Below are positions 8,769 to 16,750 of a stretch of DNA of 42,407 bases, one piece after another (the first letter of the stretch is position 1; each line of letters begins with the position of its first letter). The translations under genes and the position numbers were made by a program. The DNA lies in NCBI GenBank assembly GCA_023667395.1, contig JAMPAC010000021.1:3719-46125 (forward strand), written 5' to 3'. Under the pieces are notes generated by a model, which saw only the letters and a program-made list of their open reading frames with translations, did not search any database and was not told where the DNA came from. Source of the stretch: Blautia sp. (lineage in GTDB: Bacteria > Bacillota > Clostridia > Lachnospirales > Lachnospiraceae).

Positions 8769-10604
8769 CTATACTCCTAATGTATTGATGATATGTTCCA
8801 GCATCTCGCTGATCACATTGATGTAACGGCTGGATGCGTTATAGGCGTTCTGGAATTTGATCATATTGGAAAGTTCCTCGTCGGACGATACGCCGACCAC
8901 CTGCTGGCGGGAACTTTCAATGGACTCCAGGGCGCTCTGCTGATTCTCATAAATGCCTCTGTAGATGAAGCCGTTGCTGCCCACCTGATTTACCAGATCC
9001 GTATAATAATCAATGAAAGTGGTCCGCTTCGTCACATTGGGATTCAGGGTATAGGCTTTGTCCTGGAAAGCATTTTTCAGTTCTTCCGCGATCTGCTGGT
9101 CTTCAGAACCGTCCTCTTTCCGGAAGCCCAGCCTGGAAGGCTCCTGCATCAGCAGCGGATTGACCTGTAAGTTTTTGGCGGTATATATACTGTCAGGCTC
9201 CAAGCCGTTTTCCTCATTGAAAATAAAGTAATCTTTACCGTCCGACCCTTTCACCCTAGTATAACTCTCGGTGGTGACCTTGGTGAACATCTGGAAAGGT
9301 TTGCCCTCGCTGTCCCTCAGATAACCGTCAGGATCCGCCTCGCAATACTGAACGGTTCCTTCCATCTCCCTGCCGACGGTCCCATCCTCATTATAAACCG
9401 AATACTTGAGCGTTCCTGTCTCAAGCCCTGCTCCCTTTGCCAGGATATCGTTGATCTTTGTGACCACGCTGTGAATCATCTGGTCGAATTCACCCTGGAT
9501 GTTCATCAGGATCGAGTTGGAAACATAGGTGTCATAGTACTCGCTCCCATATCCTTCGGGATCCTTAAAATATTCTTCTTCCGTAATCCCCAGCGCGTCA
9601 AGCTTCTGCTGGGTGCAGACACTGGGATCCAGATCCGTATAATCGGCTCTGTGGTCCCCCCTGGCGTAAAGCATTGCCCGGATGCCGCCTATATCCGTAT
9701 CCAGATCGGATGATATCTGGCGTTCCAGATCGAATACCTCGGCGCCGTCAATATCATATACCCTCGTACCATCGTCTGCAGTATAATATTTCGCATCCGT
9801 AGGCCAGAACGGCGTATAAAACCCTGTGGTCTCATCCACGTTCAGCCCTATCTCATAACAAGTGCCGCTCTTAACGAAGTCAACCCCTTCAATCTTGACC
9901 GACACACTGCCATATATGTCATATTCATAAGTCATGCTCACCAGCTGGGAAAGTTCGTCCAGTATGGAATTCCTGGCATCCTGCAGATCGTTCGCATGCT
10001 CGATCCCGCCGCTTTCAATGGCCCTGATACTGTCATTTAAAGCAAGCAGTTGTTTCCCATAGGTATTGATCTTGTTAATCTGCTGCCTGATCTGTGCATT
10101 CAGGTTGTCCTGATAGGAAGCCAGGCCGTCATAAACAGCCGCCGCCCTCTCTATGAATTCCGACGACCTCTGCACCAGCACTCCCTGTGTGACGGAACTT
10201 GCAGGATCTTTCGCCAGTTCTTCTATGGCTGTCCAAAGATCCTCCATGGTAGTCTGGAACGCTTCGCCGTTGAGTTCGCCCAACTGACTCTCGATCTCTT
10301 CCAATACTCCCGTGGACACTTCGTAGAACATACTGCGCCCGGATTCCTTGCGGTATGTCTGATCCAGGAAATAATCTCTCACATATTTCACACGGGAATA
10401 AGAGACACCTAAACCTGTCTGCTTGTTGTTTACAGATTTAGGGTCTGTCGAAATCTTCAGATAACTTCTGGTACCCAATTGCACCTGTTGCCTGGTATAA
10501 CCGGGAGTATCCACATTAGAAAGATTATGCGCTGTGGTGTTCAGCGCACTTTGACTGGTCTGTAATCCGGATGCCCCTATATATAAACTTCCCATTAATG
10601 GCAT
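8769..10604 (-). CDS. flgK: FlgK, hook-associated protein 1
   Basis: 611 residues from the ATG at 10604 (MPLMGSLYIGASGLQTSQSALN); a GTG three codons upstream overlaps the ribosome-binding site AGAGGTG, so the ATG is preferred. The N-terminal NTTAHNLSNVDTPGYTRQQVQL segment and the C-terminal MIKFQNAYNASSRYINVISEMLEHIINTLG are the paired D0 helices of FlgK. It begins 17 nt after flgN, whose product is its export chaperone. It is a clear divergent paralogue of the 866-residue protein downstream. Length and ends are those of a standard FlgK, so this is likely the main junction protein. Confidence 0.92.
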   Translation of the reverse strand: MPLMGSLYIGASGLQTSQSALNTTAHNLSNVDTPGYTRQQVQLGTRSYLKISTDPKSVNNKQTGLGVSYSRVKYVRDYFLDQTYRKESGRSMFYEVSTGVLEEIESQLGELNGEAFQTTMEDLWTAIEELAKDPASSVTQGVLVQRSSEFIERAAAVYDGLASYQDNLNAQIRQQINKINTYGKQLLALNDSIRAIESGGIEHANDLQDARNSILDELSQLVSMTYEYDIYGSVSVKIEGVDFVKSGTCYEIGLNVDETTGFYTPFWPTDAKYYTADDGTRVYDIDGAEVFDLERQISSDLDTDIGGIRAMLYARGDHRADYTDLDPSVCTQQKLDALGITEEEYFKDPEGYGSEYYDTYVSNSILMNIQGEFDQMIHSVVTKINDILAKGAGLETGTLKYSVYNEDGTVGREMEGTVQYCEADPDGYLRDSEGKPFQMFTKVTTESYTRVKGSDGKDYFIFNEENGLEPDSIYTAKNLQVNPLLMQEPSRLGFRKEDGSEDQQIAEELKNAFQDKAYTLNPNVTKRTTFIDYYTDLVNQVGSNGFIYRGIYENQQSALESIESSRQQVVGVSSDEELSNMIKFQNAYNASSRYINVISEMLEHIINTLGV

Positions 10605-10621
10605 ATCAATCACCTCTAAAT

Positions 10622-11140
10622 TTATTGCTTTGCATCGAACCCTCTGCTGGGCACTCCCATGGTATTCCCTGAGGTGTAAGCGCCCCTGTTGTAGTTTGCC
10701 GTCTCAGGCGCCGCTTTCATGGATTGAAGCAAAGTCATCTCAAATTCTACCATTTCCAATGCATTCGTCAACAATTCTTTATTTTGTTCATTGACGCGCT
10801 GCAAACCGTAAACAGCTGTCCGCAGCCTGTCATGCGCCGCTTCCAGCTGTTCCTGTTCCACAGGTCTGCCGGCAAGCATCTCGATCAGATTTGTAAGTTT
10901 CAGTTTGTCAACATCCCTGTTCAACACATTGGCGATATCTTTCGTAACTTCAATCCGCTGTTTTTCCAAGTGATTGATACGAATTACCACATTCTGTTCA
11001 TCATCCGTGATTTTTTGCAATTCTTCCAGACTGCCGCTCGCAATGATCGGCGTCTTTTTCTGGGATAAGGCCAGAAGTCCCTCATATTCAGTACATTCCC
11101 GATTTAAAACGTCAATCAGGTTCTCCATCAAACTAGCCAC
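10622..11140 (-). CDS. flgN: FlgN, export chaperone for FlgK/FlgL
   Basis: 172 residues, mostly helical: MENLIDVLNRECTEYEGLLALSQKKTPIIASGSLEELQKITDDEQ at residues 5-49 is the typical FlgN N-terminal pattern, followed by a long coiled coil. FlgN binds FlgK and FlgL in the cytoplasm and delivers them to the export apparatus, and lies directly between flgM and flgK. The likely start is a GTG at 11140 with AGGTAGG seven bases upstream; the internal ATG at residue 5 has no well-placed ribosome-binding site. Confidence 0.88.
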   Translation of the reverse strand: MASLMENLIDVLNRECTEYEGLLALSQKKTPIIASGSLEELQKITDDEQNVVIRINHLEKQRIEVTKDIANVLNRDVDKLKLTNLIEMLAGRPVEQEQLEAAHDRLRTAVYGLQRVNEQNKELLTNALEMVEFEMTLLQSMKAAPETANYNRGAYTSGNTMGVPSRGFDAKQ

Positions 11141-11148
11141 GGGACTTC

Positions 11149-11427
11149 CTACCTCATTTCATCAATTTTTGCTAAAAGCTTTTCGGCAAATGCCGATGTC
11201 TCCACCTGATAAGTTCCATTGTTGATCCTGGACCTGATGGGCGCCACAATATCCTCCCTTACGTCAGGAGCCGCTGCCACTGCGGATTTCGCGGTCTGAT
11301 AATCCCTGCCCGCCGTGCTGATCTGAAGCTGGTCAGAAGTATAAGAAGCCGCGCTCACCTGCTTGTTTCTGGCTGACTGCCTGGGCTTATATATCTGCTG
11401 TACCTGGGAATACGCCTCAATACGCAT
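11149..11427 (-). CDS. flgM: FlgM, anti-sigma-28 factor
   Basis: 92 residues from the ATG at 11427 (MRIEAYSQVQQIYKP), which has AAAGGAGG seven bases upstream; the longer in-frame reading lacks support. The C-terminal half (DVREDIVAPIRSRINNGTYQVETSAFAEKLLAKI) is the conserved sigma-28-binding region. FlgM holds sigma-28 inactive until the hook is complete and the anti-sigma factor is exported (or otherwise removed). It heads the flgM-flgN-flgK transcript and is itself preceded by a sigma-28 type promoter, giving feedback control. Confidence 0.92.
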   Translation of the reverse strand: MRIEAYSQVQQIYKPRQSARNKQVSAASYTSDQLQISTAGRDYQTAKSAVAAAPDVREDIVAPIRSRINNGTYQVETSAFAEKLLAKIDEMR

Positions 11428-11478
11428 ATGAATTCCTCCTTTCTGCAAGTCTTGATTCATTGACCTTTCATGTATTAT

Positions 11479-11505
11479 TTATCGACAGGATGAAAAAATA
11501 CTTTA
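11479..11505 (-). promoter_or_regulatory. Sigma-28 promoter of flgM operon
   Basis: Minus strand reads TAAA, exactly 15-nt spacer, GTCGATAA. It begins about 50 nt upstream of the flgM ATG and downstream of the Hsp20 terminator. Confidence 0.7.
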
Positions 11506-11558
11506 GGGGGACAGAGGAAATATTTTCACCGGGAAGCGGCCTGCAGTCTTGATGGGAT

Positions 11559-11604
11559 AAAAAAAGGACAGCCGGCATTTTCAGATGCCTGCTGCCCTTT
11601 TTGA
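11559..11604 (-). terminator. Rho-independent terminator after the Hsp20 gene
   Basis: A GC-rich stem (GGGCAG-CAGGCAT pairing with ATGCCGGCTGTCC, loop CTGAAA) is followed on the minus strand by seven Ts. The other strand also ends in a T run (TTTTT), so it may act in both directions. It separates the Hsp20 gene from the flagellar transcript. Confidence 0.85.
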
Positions 11605-11619
11605 CTTGTCGTATAGGGA

Positions 11620-12057
11620 TTATCCCTCGATGGAGATATACTTCTTTTCCTCCACCGGCTTTTCCACATGCTTGGGAACATTCATGATCAGGACGCCGTT
11701 CTCAAACCTTGCCGAGATATCCTCCTGCTGGACTTCCTTACCCACATAGAAGCTTCTGCTGCATGTTCCGAAGAATCTCTCCCGCCTGATATACTCCTTG
11801 CTGCCGGTGTCTTCCACGCTGCTCTCGCTCTTTGCGGTGATCACAAGATAACCGTCCTTAAGTTCAGCCTGCACGTCCTCCTTTTTATACCCGGGAAGAT
11901 CGATATTGATCTCGTAATCGTTTTCCGATTCCTTGATATCGGTCTTCATGATACTGTTGGACGGCGCGGGATATCTCATATTATTTCTCGCAGATCCGTT
12001 CAAATCTCCGAAAAAGTCATCAAGTAAGCTTTCTCCAAAAATACTGGGCATTAACAT
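11620..12057 (-). CDS. Hsp20/alpha-crystallin small heat-shock protein
   Basis: 145 residues. The alpha-crystallin domain spans residues about 37-128, with the NDYEINIDLPGYKKEDV strand pair and the closing motif FENGVLIMNVPK; a short C-terminal tail (KKYISIEG) carries the I-x-I anchor. It is an ATP-independent holdase that binds unfolding proteins. AGGAGG lies about six bases before the ATG. A CIRCE operator over its sigma-A promoter indicates repression by HrcA and induction by heat. It forms a single-gene transcript, closed by a terminator. Confidence 0.95.
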   Translation of the reverse strand: MLMPSIFGESLLDDFFGDLNGSARNNMRYPAPSNSIMKTDIKESENDYEINIDLPGYKKEDVQAELKDGYLVITAKSESSVEDTGSKEYIRRERFFGTCSRSFYVGKEVQQEDISARFENGVLIMNVPKHVEKPVEEKKYISIEG

Positions 12058-12280
12058 ATGTCATTCCTCCTATTCCAGTTCCGTCTCTGCACTTCAGTCC
12101 CCTTGGCGGGGAAGAAATTTCCATCTGCAAAAAACGCAGCTGAAAATTCCTTCCGGGGACTTCCGTTCCGAGACTGTTTCCAATTGTCGTTTACGACAAT
12201 TTGTTCCGGTCTCTGCACTTCAGCTGAGACTGTTTTGGGTTACAATTGATTGGTTCGGGAAGTTTTCTTCCTGTTGATTT
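12058..12280 (-). promoter_or_regulatory. Long repeat-containing 5' leader of the Hsp20 gene
   Basis: About 215 nt lie between promoter and ATG. The segment contains a 15-bp direct repeat (12083-12097 and 12209-12223, GTCTCTGCACTTCAG), a second repeated piece (GAGACTGTTT at 12170-12179 and 12226-12235) and a near-perfect 8-bp palindrome at 12183-12200. Together they look like a partial tandem duplication. The folded RNA could affect translation or stability, but I see no clear anti-Shine-Dalgarno and cannot call it a thermosensor. Confidence 0.5.
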
Positions 12281-12281
12281 T

Positions 12282-12323
12282 GTTATAGCACTTTTATTAG
12301 CACTCGTCAATAGTGAGTGCTAA
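12282..12323 (-). promoter_or_regulatory. CIRCE operator and sigma-A promoter of the Hsp20 gene
   Basis: A perfect CIRCE element, TTAGCACTC-N9-GAGTGCTAA, occupies 12297-12323. The promoter on the minus strand is TTGACG (12305-12310), 17-nt spacer, TATAAC (12282-12287), so the -35 box is inside the HrcA operator. This is the classical arrangement for HrcA-repressed chaperone genes. Confidence 0.95.
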
Positions 12324-12460
12324 TAATTTATGATTTGTTTATTTTTTACTTTATTTTTATAATTATGATACCCGGTCCGCCGGGAAAATATGCTTCCATT
12401 CTTCCGCAAGAGAACGGAACACAGTGTCTCTGCCTGTCATACCCATTTTGACTGAAAGCG
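12324..12460. other. Intergenic spacer between hipA and the Hsp20 promoter
   Basis: AT-rich stretch followed by a small GC hairpin (CCCGG-TCCG-CCGGG, 12371-12384). It could weakly terminate hipA transcription but lacks a proper T run. I see no gene. Confidence 0.4.
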
Positions 12461-13601
12461 CTATTTATATTTCATATCAAACGCCGGAGCCATATTCTCC
12501 GTTTCGTGTCTGCCCAGGCCGTATTTTTGTGCTGACTTCCGCCAGTTTGCTTCAACAACATTTTTTATTTCGTCCGATTCTTCTTTCGCCTGCTTTTCTG
12601 TCAGGTCAAAGAACCTGGCTACAGACAATGCCAGATCAAAATTGATCAGATTGCTATCTGAATCAACATTTAATGACAACGTATCTCCATAAATGCATGG
12701 ATTGATATCGTATGCCGGGGATAAAATCCAGCCCTCTTTTCCTAATATAAAACCATGATTCCTTAAATGGTCATCTGTATTGGACACAGCCATGTTGAAT
12801 ATAATCCTGCGCCATAATTCATGCAGATCCTTTTTAGCTGCTCCGCCATATTTTCTTATAAAAGACGCCAGATCAAGATAGCTGGAACCATCGGAAGCAT
12901 TTGCACCGTCCATTTTTCCCAGAAGCGTCATCGCCAAAGCAAAATGAATCCGCTTCTCACCGTTTCTGTCAAACCTTTTCGTTAAAAAAGTACTACCCGT
13001 CTTTGAAAAACGCTCCATTTTCGCTTCCGGCACATTAAGGCGGCACAATTCCGCCAGGTCGTGCACCACCATTTCCCACGCGCCAATATCAGCCTCGTCA
13101 TTTTTTGAGGGAAATTTCGCAATCCACAGAGAACCGTCCGGCGCCAGTACAGATGCTTTTGGCCGGGCTCCACCCAGGGAAGATCCTGGCTCTACCAATT
13201 GCTGCAGCCACTTCTCTTCTAATCCATCCTCATTTTTTTCGAAAGCAAGAGAGGCAGATTCCAATTTGCGTAAAGTCGTCCAGGGCGGTGTCGCCAATTC
13301 CCTCCTTTTTTGCAAGGACGGCTTCCCGTCTTTTGAGCAAAAGCCTTCCCCACCTGTCAGGGCAGGAATCCGCAAAAACGCCAAAGATATTCTTGTCTCC
13401 CGGCGCATATTGCCGCCCTCTAAACAGACTCAGATCCGGATCAAACACAAAATTATCGCCAATACTGTCCAGCCACTTTTCCTCATATTCAAAAGATATG
13501 ACCTGTCGCCCTTTTCTACCATCCACATATAAAGTTCCTATCTGTGATGGGAAAACATTCTTCCAATTTTCATACACATAAATTTTCCCCACATCATCCA
13601 T
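12461..13601 (-). pseudogene. hipA: HipA-type kinase toxin, split by a frameshift
   Basis: The N-terminal part (13601 down to about 13275) has the HipA N-lobe pattern (VFDPDLSLFRGRQ, FGVFADSCPDRWGRLLL) and reads to LDDFTQIG, then runs into a stop. The rest continues in another frame from about 13270 to 12461, with GGARPKAS, the catalytic NTDDHLRNHGF and the metal-binding PAYDINP motif. One extra base near 13265-13275 (GGAATC) explains the shift. HipA kinases phosphorylate translation targets such as GltX and are held by HipB. The start codon directly abuts the stop of the hipB-like gene. The active-site residues are intact, so a sequence error is as possible as inactivation. Confidence 0.85.
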
Positions 13602-13922
13602 CTATCGGCTGCCCCTCTTTACCCTTTTTCCGGCAGAAAGTTTCAGATCCTGCAGCTTTCTGCCAAACTCATCGTCTCTGGCCACCATTTCCAGGTCTCT
13701 GTCCATACCGCCTAACGCATGAAGCACTGCGGCATATGTTCCCATTGCCACTGTAGGGGTTCCTTTTTCCACAGCCCATAGTGTCGCCCTGCTGATCCCC
13801 GCCCTTTCCGCAACCATTTCTACGGACAGGCTCCTGCGCAATCTGGCCATTTTGATCTGGTTACCCATTGTTTCCAGTATTTTCTGTGTATCTGGCATGA
13901 CTGCTACCGATCTCTTACTCAT
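13602..13922 (-). CDS. HipB-like XRE-family antitoxin/repressor
   Basis: 106 residues with an XRE helix-turn-helix at about 20-75 (IKMARLRRSLSVEMVAERAGISRATLWAVEKG) and a short basic tail. Genes of this type encode the DNA-binding antitoxin that neutralises HipA and represses the operon. Its stop codon is immediately followed by the hipA start. The ATG has GAGGTG upstream, and a promoter overlapped by a palindrome lies just before, as expected for autoregulation. Confidence 0.85.
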   Translation of the reverse strand: MSKRSVAVMPDTQKILETMGNQIKMARLRRSLSVEMVAERAGISRATLWAVEKGTPTVAMGTYAAVLHALGGMDRDLEMVARDDEFGRKLQDLKLSAGKRVKRGSR

Positions 13923-13936
13923 ATTTCACCTCTTAT

Positions 13937-13972
13937 GTTTAATATAATAAACACAAAGTGGCAATATGTCAA
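13937..13972 (-). promoter_or_regulatory. hipBA promoter with palindromic operator
   Basis: Minus strand: TTGACA (13967-13972), 17-nt spacer, TATTAT (13944-13949), close to the sigma-A consensus. A palindrome GTTTA-N6-TAAAC (13937-13952) covers the -10 box and is the likely binding site of the HipB-like protein. Confidence 0.8.
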
Positions 13973-13977
13973 TTAAA

Positions 13978-16317
13978 TTAAACGTTATTGTCCATGCATT
14001 TTCTGATCATATCCATGCATTCCCCGTAAAACCGCATGACCTCATCATGGAACAGCTGAATGTATTCCACGTCCTTCCGTTTTGCGGCGTATTCCAGCTG
14101 CCTGGCTTCCTCTGACAGCCGCGCCAGCCCGATGCTCTGTGCCGTGCTTTTCAGGGCGTGTATGGCGACGTGGTATCTGTCCCATTCCTGCTCTTTATAA
14201 TATTGGTTCAGTTCCGCCGTTTTATCCTGCTCCGTGAACATCCGGAGCATTTCCAGGTAAAAATCCCTGTCCTCCAGATTGTATGCCAGCCCTGCCAGGA
14301 CGTCCAGTTCCGGCGCCGCCTCTTTCCATGCCCGCAGTTCCGCCATGGAGAAAGGGGAATCTGCCTGCGTTTCCGTCCCTCCCCCATCATGGTCGGCGGC
14401 CTGTGCCGTATCTGTGCGCGGCGCCTCACCCGCCGCACGGCTTCCGGGCTCCTCCGCCTGCCCTATCTTATCCCCAGGCAGATATTTCATCAGCATCTTC
14501 TCAAGGGAGCGCCCATCGATGGGTTTTGTCAGATAGTCGTCAAATCCGCTTTCCAGGTACATCTGTCTCGCGCCGGAGATCGCATTGGCGGTCAGGGCGA
14601 TCACTTTCGCGGTCTGTCCGGGGTAGTTCTTCCGCATTTCCGCCAGCGTCTCGATGCCGTCCATATCCGGCATCATGTGATCCAACAGGATAACGTCATA
14701 GGATTTTCCATCCACCATGGCAAGGCATTTCTTCCCGCCGTCCGCAAAATCCATCTTTACCCGCGTCTCCTTTAACAGCCCCCTCACTACGGCGCGGTTC
14801 ATGGCATCATCATCCACCACCAGGATCTGCGCCTCTGGCGCCGTAAACTGCCGTCGATAAGTTCTTTCTCCCATGGGATGTCCTTCTCCCATGGGATGTC
14901 CTTCTCCCATGGGATGTCCTTCTCCTATGGGATGTCTTTCTCCTATGGAATGTCCTCCCCCCATGGGACGCTTGTCCCCCACGGAATTTTCTCCGAATTC
15001 GCCCAGCACACCGCCGCCCCGCACTGCCTGGGGAATGGTAAAACAGAAACAGGAACCTTTTCCATACTCGCTCTCCACCAGCAGTTCCCCGCCCATCATG
15101 CGGACATAACTCCGGGATATGGCAAGACCCAGACCGGTGCCCTCTATGGCGCGATTGGCTTTCTCGTCCACCCGCTGAAAGGCGTCAAAAAGCCGGGATA
15201 TATCTTCTTTCCTGATTCCCTTTCCGGTATCCCGGACCCCCATGGTCAACCGGATATGCGTCTCGTCCGTATACTCCGCCGAAACAATCAGCGTGGCCAT
15301 GCCGCCCTGGCCGGTATACTTGATCGCGTTTGTCATGATATTGGTGAGCACCTGGCGGATCTTCATGCCGTCCCCATACAGCAGTTCCGGTATATCTGCC
15401 GCCGCTTCCACATGGATCCTGATCCCTTTCTCCTCCGCCCGGGAATATGCCATCTGCAGAACGTCATTCAGCAGGGAACGCAGGGAATATTCCCCATCGA
15501 TCAGTTCCATTTTCCCCGACTCGATCTTGGAGATGTCCAGGATATCATTGATCAGGGAAAGCAGAATCTTCCCGGAGGACTCCACATTGGAAGCGTACTC
15601 CAGAATGTTTTTCTCCGCGCTCTCCCGCAGGATCATCTCATTCATGCCCAGAACTGCGTTGATGGGCGTCCGGATCTCATGGGACATGCTTGCCAGAAAA
15701 TCGCTTTTGGCGCGACTGGCCTTTTCCGCGTCTTCCTTATATTGAATGTTCAGTTTCAGCAGTTCGTCGCGCCTGCGTTCCACCTGGGATATCTTCTTTT
15801 TGATCAGGATGGCCACCGCGATCTCCGCTGCATATAGAATGGGAAAACGGATCTCAAAAGTCCTGTTAAAATCATAGCAGCACGCATTGACCGGGGTCCA
15901 CAGTCCCACCACCACGATCAGCCCTATCAGTAAGGAAAAAATAACCGCCTTTTTCAGGTCAAGTATATAAATGGCAAAAGGCGGGATCAGCAGGATCCAC
16001 AGGATACTGAAGCCTTCCTCCCCGCCCGTGACCAGGTACTGGACGGTAACCGCCACCAAAACCAGCATGATGATAGGCGCCGCGTATTTCAGCGAATTGC
16101 TTTTCACAATGGACAGATAGCCCACCGCCATCATCAGACTGATGCCCGCGTTGATCAACACCAGGGGGATGTTGCCCACTCCCAGGTTGATGGGCACAAA
16201 AATGGCGCAGACAATGGCAAATACAAGGCAGACCGTTTTGCCTGAGGGAACATAAATCTCTTCCACCGAGTCCGCCATACGGTTTTCCGGGATATCCTTA
16301 CGTTTTCTCCTGTTCAT
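13978..16317 (-). CDS. Membrane hybrid histidine kinase (HisKA-HATPase-REC-Hpt)
   Basis: 779 residues. Several membrane helices at about 27-175, a short coiled coil, then HisKA with phospho-acceptor His213 (SHEIRTPIN), HATPase with N, G1 and G2 boxes (about 325-430), a receiver domain at about 497-610 with Asp546 (VILLDHMMPDMDG), and a C-terminal Hpt domain with His720 (AIHALKST). This is a complete intramolecular phosphorelay; its input is not apparent and no extracellular sensor domain is visible. The linker at about 449-485 is made of GHPMGE-like six-residue repeats encoded by an 18-bp DNA repeat. The start overlaps the previous gene's stop (ATGA), so the two are coupled. Confidence 0.92.
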   Translation of the reverse strand: MNRRKRKDIPENRMADSVEEIYVPSGKTVCLVFAIVCAIFVPINLGVGNIPLVLINAGISLMMAVGYLSIVKSNSLKYAAPIIMLVLVAVTVQYLVTGGEEGFSILWILLIPPFAIYILDLKKAVIFSLLIGLIVVVGLWTPVNACCYDFNRTFEIRFPILYAAEIAVAILIKKKISQVERRRDELLKLNIQYKEDAEKASRAKSDFLASMSHEIRTPINAVLGMNEMILRESAEKNILEYASNVESSGKILLSLINDILDISKIESGKMELIDGEYSLRSLLNDVLQMAYSRAEEKGIRIHVEAAADIPELLYGDGMKIRQVLTNIMTNAIKYTGQGGMATLIVSAEYTDETHIRLTMGVRDTGKGIRKEDISRLFDAFQRVDEKANRAIEGTGLGLAISRSYVRMMGGELLVESEYGKGSCFCFTIPQAVRGGGVLGEFGENSVGDKRPMGGGHSIGERHPIGEGHPMGEGHPMGEGHPMGERTYRRQFTAPEAQILVVDDDAMNRAVVRGLLKETRVKMDFADGGKKCLAMVDGKSYDVILLDHMMPDMDGIETLAEMRKNYPGQTAKVIALTANAISGARQMYLESGFDDYLTKPIDGRSLEKMLMKYLPGDKIGQAEEPGSRAAGEAPRTDTAQAADHDGGGTETQADSPFSMAELRAWKEAAPELDVLAGLAYNLEDRDFYLEMLRMFTEQDKTAELNQYYKEQEWDRYHVAIHALKSTAQSIGLARLSEEARQLEYAAKRKDVEYIQLFHDEVMRFYGECMDMIRKCMDNNV
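14867..14992 (-). repeat. 18-bp tandem repeat coding for the kinase linker
   Basis: About six copies of an 18-bp unit (TCTCCCATGGGATGTCCT on the plus strand), the first three identical and the later ones diverged. It keeps frame and encodes GHPMGE-type repeats between the ATPase and receiver domains. Copy number is likely to vary between strains. Confidence 0.9.
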
Positions 16318-16691
16318 GCCAACGCTTCCTCCACCTGCTTCTGTAAGACAGGCGGCATAAAAGGTTTCTTAATATACCCCACCGCTCCCAACTCATCCAT
16401 CTGCCTGCGCATCTCCTCATCATCCGAGGCAGTCAGCGCCATGACCCTGCTCCCACAGATCGCGCTGTTTTCCCGTATCTGCTTCAATGTCTGGATTCCG
16501 TTCATCACCGGCATCTCGATATCCAGAAGTGTCAGGTTCACCGCCCCTTTTTCCAGGATTTCAATGCCCTCCCCGCCGGAGGCCGCTGTCAATACGTTAT
16601 ATCCGGCTTTGTTCAAAATAAACTCCGCCCTTTTCAGATTCATTGCGTCGTCATCGATCACCAATATTGTCTTTCCCATACCCGTATTCAT
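16314..16691 (-). CDS. Single-domain response regulator (CheY-like)
   Basis: 125 residues, one receiver domain and nothing else. The acidic pocket is in VIDDDAMN, the phospho-acceptor is Asp57 (LTLLDIEMPVMNG), the conserved Thr/Ala is in ALTASDD, and the Lys in IKKPF. I chose the ATG at 16691, which has GGAG six bases upstream; an ATG four codons earlier has none. It lies between two hybrid kinases, 59 nt after the first and overlapping the second by 4 nt, so it may shuttle phosphoryl groups between their Hpt domains or act on a diffusible target. Confidence 0.92.
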   Translation of the reverse strand: MNTGMGKTILVIDDDAMNLKRAEFILNKAGYNVLTAASGGEGIEILEKGAVNLTLLDIEMPVMNGIQTLKQIRENSAICGSRVMALTASDDEEMRRQMDELGAVGYIKKPFMPPVLQKQVEEALA

Positions 16692-16750
16692 TCCTTTCTC
16701 CATATAAATAACCGTGTCTTTCCATAACCTGCATCACCTGATGCTCTATC

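Noticed and set aside
12371-12384. Terminator after hipA
   Set aside because: The CCGG hairpin is short and has no T run on the minus strand.
14867-14992. Possible CRISPR array
   Set aside because: The repeat unit is 18 bp without spacers and is in frame inside a kinase gene.
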